Part shown: positions 62,766-64,000 of the stretch, one piece after another
Numbering within the stretch: position 1 is the first letter of the stretch
How the letters are laid out: each line of letters begins with the position of its first letter
Source of the DNA: Diadophis punctatus similis
Lineage: Eukaryota; Chordata; Lepidosauria; Squamata; Dipsadidae
Direction of reading: 5' to 3'
Assembly (NCBI GenBank): GCA_023053685.1
Contig: JALIGW010000004.1
Coordinates: forward strand, 81,994,797-82,058,796
Length of the DNA stretch: 64,000 bases
The notes under the pieces: generated by a model
What the model was told of the DNA's origin: nothing
Databases searched by the model: none
The model's input: the letters and a program-made list of their open reading frames with translations, nothing else
Translations under genes and position numbers: made by a program

Positions 62766-63020
62766 CCCACCTAGCAGTTTGAAAGGATGCAAATTTAACT
62801 TAACAACCCCATAATCCCCTGCGGGGTGGAGTCTGGGCAACTGAATGGAGCTGAGTGTTTGCTGGCAGGATGCCCTTCCTGTCGCCAATGTGGAGCTTTG
62901 TTCAGCAAATATATTCTCTTTGTGCCCAGAGAGAGAAATATCTGCCTCTTTCTAGGATCGAACTCACAGCCTCCTGATTGTGAGGCGAGAGCTCCACCTC
63001 TAGGCCACCGCATCACTCTT
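62766..63020 (-). mobile_element. tRNA-derived SINE (Sauria-SINE-like), antisense
   Basis: The reverse strand carries an A box TGGCCTAGAGG and B box GTTCGATCC (63003 down to 62957), then GGCGACAGGAAGGGCATCC and a GGGGATTATGGGG tail. The GGCGACAGGAAGGGCATCC module recalls Sauria SINEs with a BovB-like tail, but the family name is tentative. Confidence 0.65.
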
Positions 63021-63658
63021 TGAAAGGATGCAAATGCAAGTAGAGAAATAGGTACCACTTAGTTGGGAAGGTAACGGCATTCTGTGTATCTTTGGCATAT
63101 ACAGGAGCCATGCTGGCCAGATGACCATGGAAAATGTCTTTGGACAACGCTGGCTCCCTCGGCCAAGAAACAGAGATGAGCCCCATCCACTAGTCGGACA
63201 CAACCAGCCAGGGGAATCCTTTACTTTTAAAAAGTTGAGATTGTAATTGCCTTATTCTACTGCACAGAAATTTCCCATTTATCCTACACTTTTTCCTCTT
63301 TCCCTTCTCCTCCTCTTCCCCCTTCCCCAATTCTCATTTTACTTTTATTTTTTTGATTATATGCAAGAATTTGTTCATCTGCTTGGGTACCTTTTTAAAA
63401 CCGCCTTCTGCAATTTGGATGCCCCAAAGAAGTGCGGATTTAATTACCAGGATTATTAATACGTTTGCTAAGGGATTCTGGAATTGAACACACTGGACAG
63501 TTTGGTGATTTGAGTATAATAGCTGAAACGGCAGCAAAAATACTAAGGGTTCTGGTATACTGCTGTGTAATTGCAAATCTGTGTACCGTGACTTGATCGC
63601 TAGACACGTCGGACCGCAAGAACTTAAAATGTAGAAACCACAGAAAATATGAGGTGGT

Positions 63659-63664
63659 TTTATT
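63659..63664 (-). terminator. Candidate TMEM60 poly(A) signal
   Basis: TTTATT on the + strand, i.e. AATAAA on the coding strand, about 160 nt past the TMEM60 stop. A longer 3'UTR is possible. Confidence 0.4.
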
Positions 63665-63821
63665 TACAATACGTACATGGACATCAGATGGCTCCGCTTC
63701 GCATACTGAAGAATCACGTCTAACAGCTTGCAGAGCAAATACCTATTTTAAATCATTCCTTTTACAGGCGGTAAAGCTCGTAGCAGCCGTTGCTCAGGAA
63801 TGTGAAAACAAAACAAAAGTT

Positions 63822-64000
63822 TTAGTCCCTCCTTACGTAGAAAATATTATAGCCGAGTTCTATCATCCCTCCAATTAGCAGAATCCAAAAGGGAATAAAG
63901 ACGTAATAAAGTTTCATGGCTGTAAATTGTTCCAGTTTGGCGCAGAGAGCGAGGCAGAAGGCTAGCTTTAGAAGCATCGCTGTCAGATACCAAGCTTTTT
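63822..64000 (-). CDS. TMEM60: TMEM60, C-terminal 59 codons (5' partial)
   Basis: Read on the reverse strand from the window edge: KAWYLTAMLLKLAFCLALCA, then KLEQFTAMKLYYVFIPFWIL, then LIGGMIELGYNIFYVRRD and TAA (63824-63822). Two hydrophobic membrane segments are visible. It matches the C-terminus of TMEM60, a four-pass membrane protein of unknown biochemical role, including the conserved KLEQFT. The N-terminus lies beyond 64000. It is convergent with RSBN1L, as in human. Confidence 0.93.
   Translation of the reverse strand, partial: KAWYLTAMLLKLAFCLALCAKLEQFTAMKLYYVFIPFWILLIGGMIELGYNIFYVRRD

Overview
This window looks like squamate reptile DNA, most likely an advanced snake. That is an inference from three things: genes with short exons and long introns; a repeat complement of CR1-like LINE 3' ends tailed by AATAG repeats, MIR-like tRNA SINEs and many short DNA transposons; and a 1.4 kb AATAG/GGATA microsatellite field anchored on a CR1 end, a pattern described for snakes. 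No prokaryotic, organellar or viral gene set is present.

Three protein genes are supported, in the order and orientation known from human chromosome 7q. (1) PTPN12 (PTP-PEST phosphatase), + strand, 186-15814: eight 3' exons covering the end of the catalytic domain, the proline-rich/PEST tail and the C-terminal homology motif. (2) RSBN1L, + strand, 22016-51131: complete, eight coding exons, 849 codons plus stop, starting in a CpG island and ending before an AATAAA at 51639. (3) TMEM60, - strand, 63822-64000: the C-terminal 59 codons, running off the right edge. PHTF2 would be expected beyond the window.

Layout: 1-15.8 kb is the PTPN12 3' half with repeat-packed introns. 15.8-21.1 kb is a probable 3'UTR and intergenic DNA with CR1 pieces and a minisatellite. 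21.1-22.9 kb is the RSBN1L CpG island and exon 1. 22.9-51.7 kb is RSBN1L, with long introns holding microsatellites, DNA transposons, a decayed Tigger-like transposase and LINE remnants. 51.7-63.6 kb is intergenic, dominated by hAT and Tc1/mariner-type MITEs and SINEs. 63.6-64 kb is the TMEM60 3' end.

The genes do not form a pathway: PTPN12 is a cytosolic tyrosine phosphatase, RSBN1L a nuclear protein of the RSBN1/DPY-21 family, TMEM60 a small membrane protein. Their adjacency is conserved synteny. The most notable points are: apparent absence of the PTPN12 exon carrying the second proline-rich (Csk/PSTPIP-binding type) motif; an RSBN1L acceptor whose polypyrimidine tract is a ~194 bp microsatellite; a nine-histidine tract in RSBN1L; and many MITEs whose target-site duplications can be read directly, including palindromic hAT hairpins in transcribed introns. 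I found no convincing novel system beyond these. Exon boundaries were read by eye from splice signals and frame continuity.
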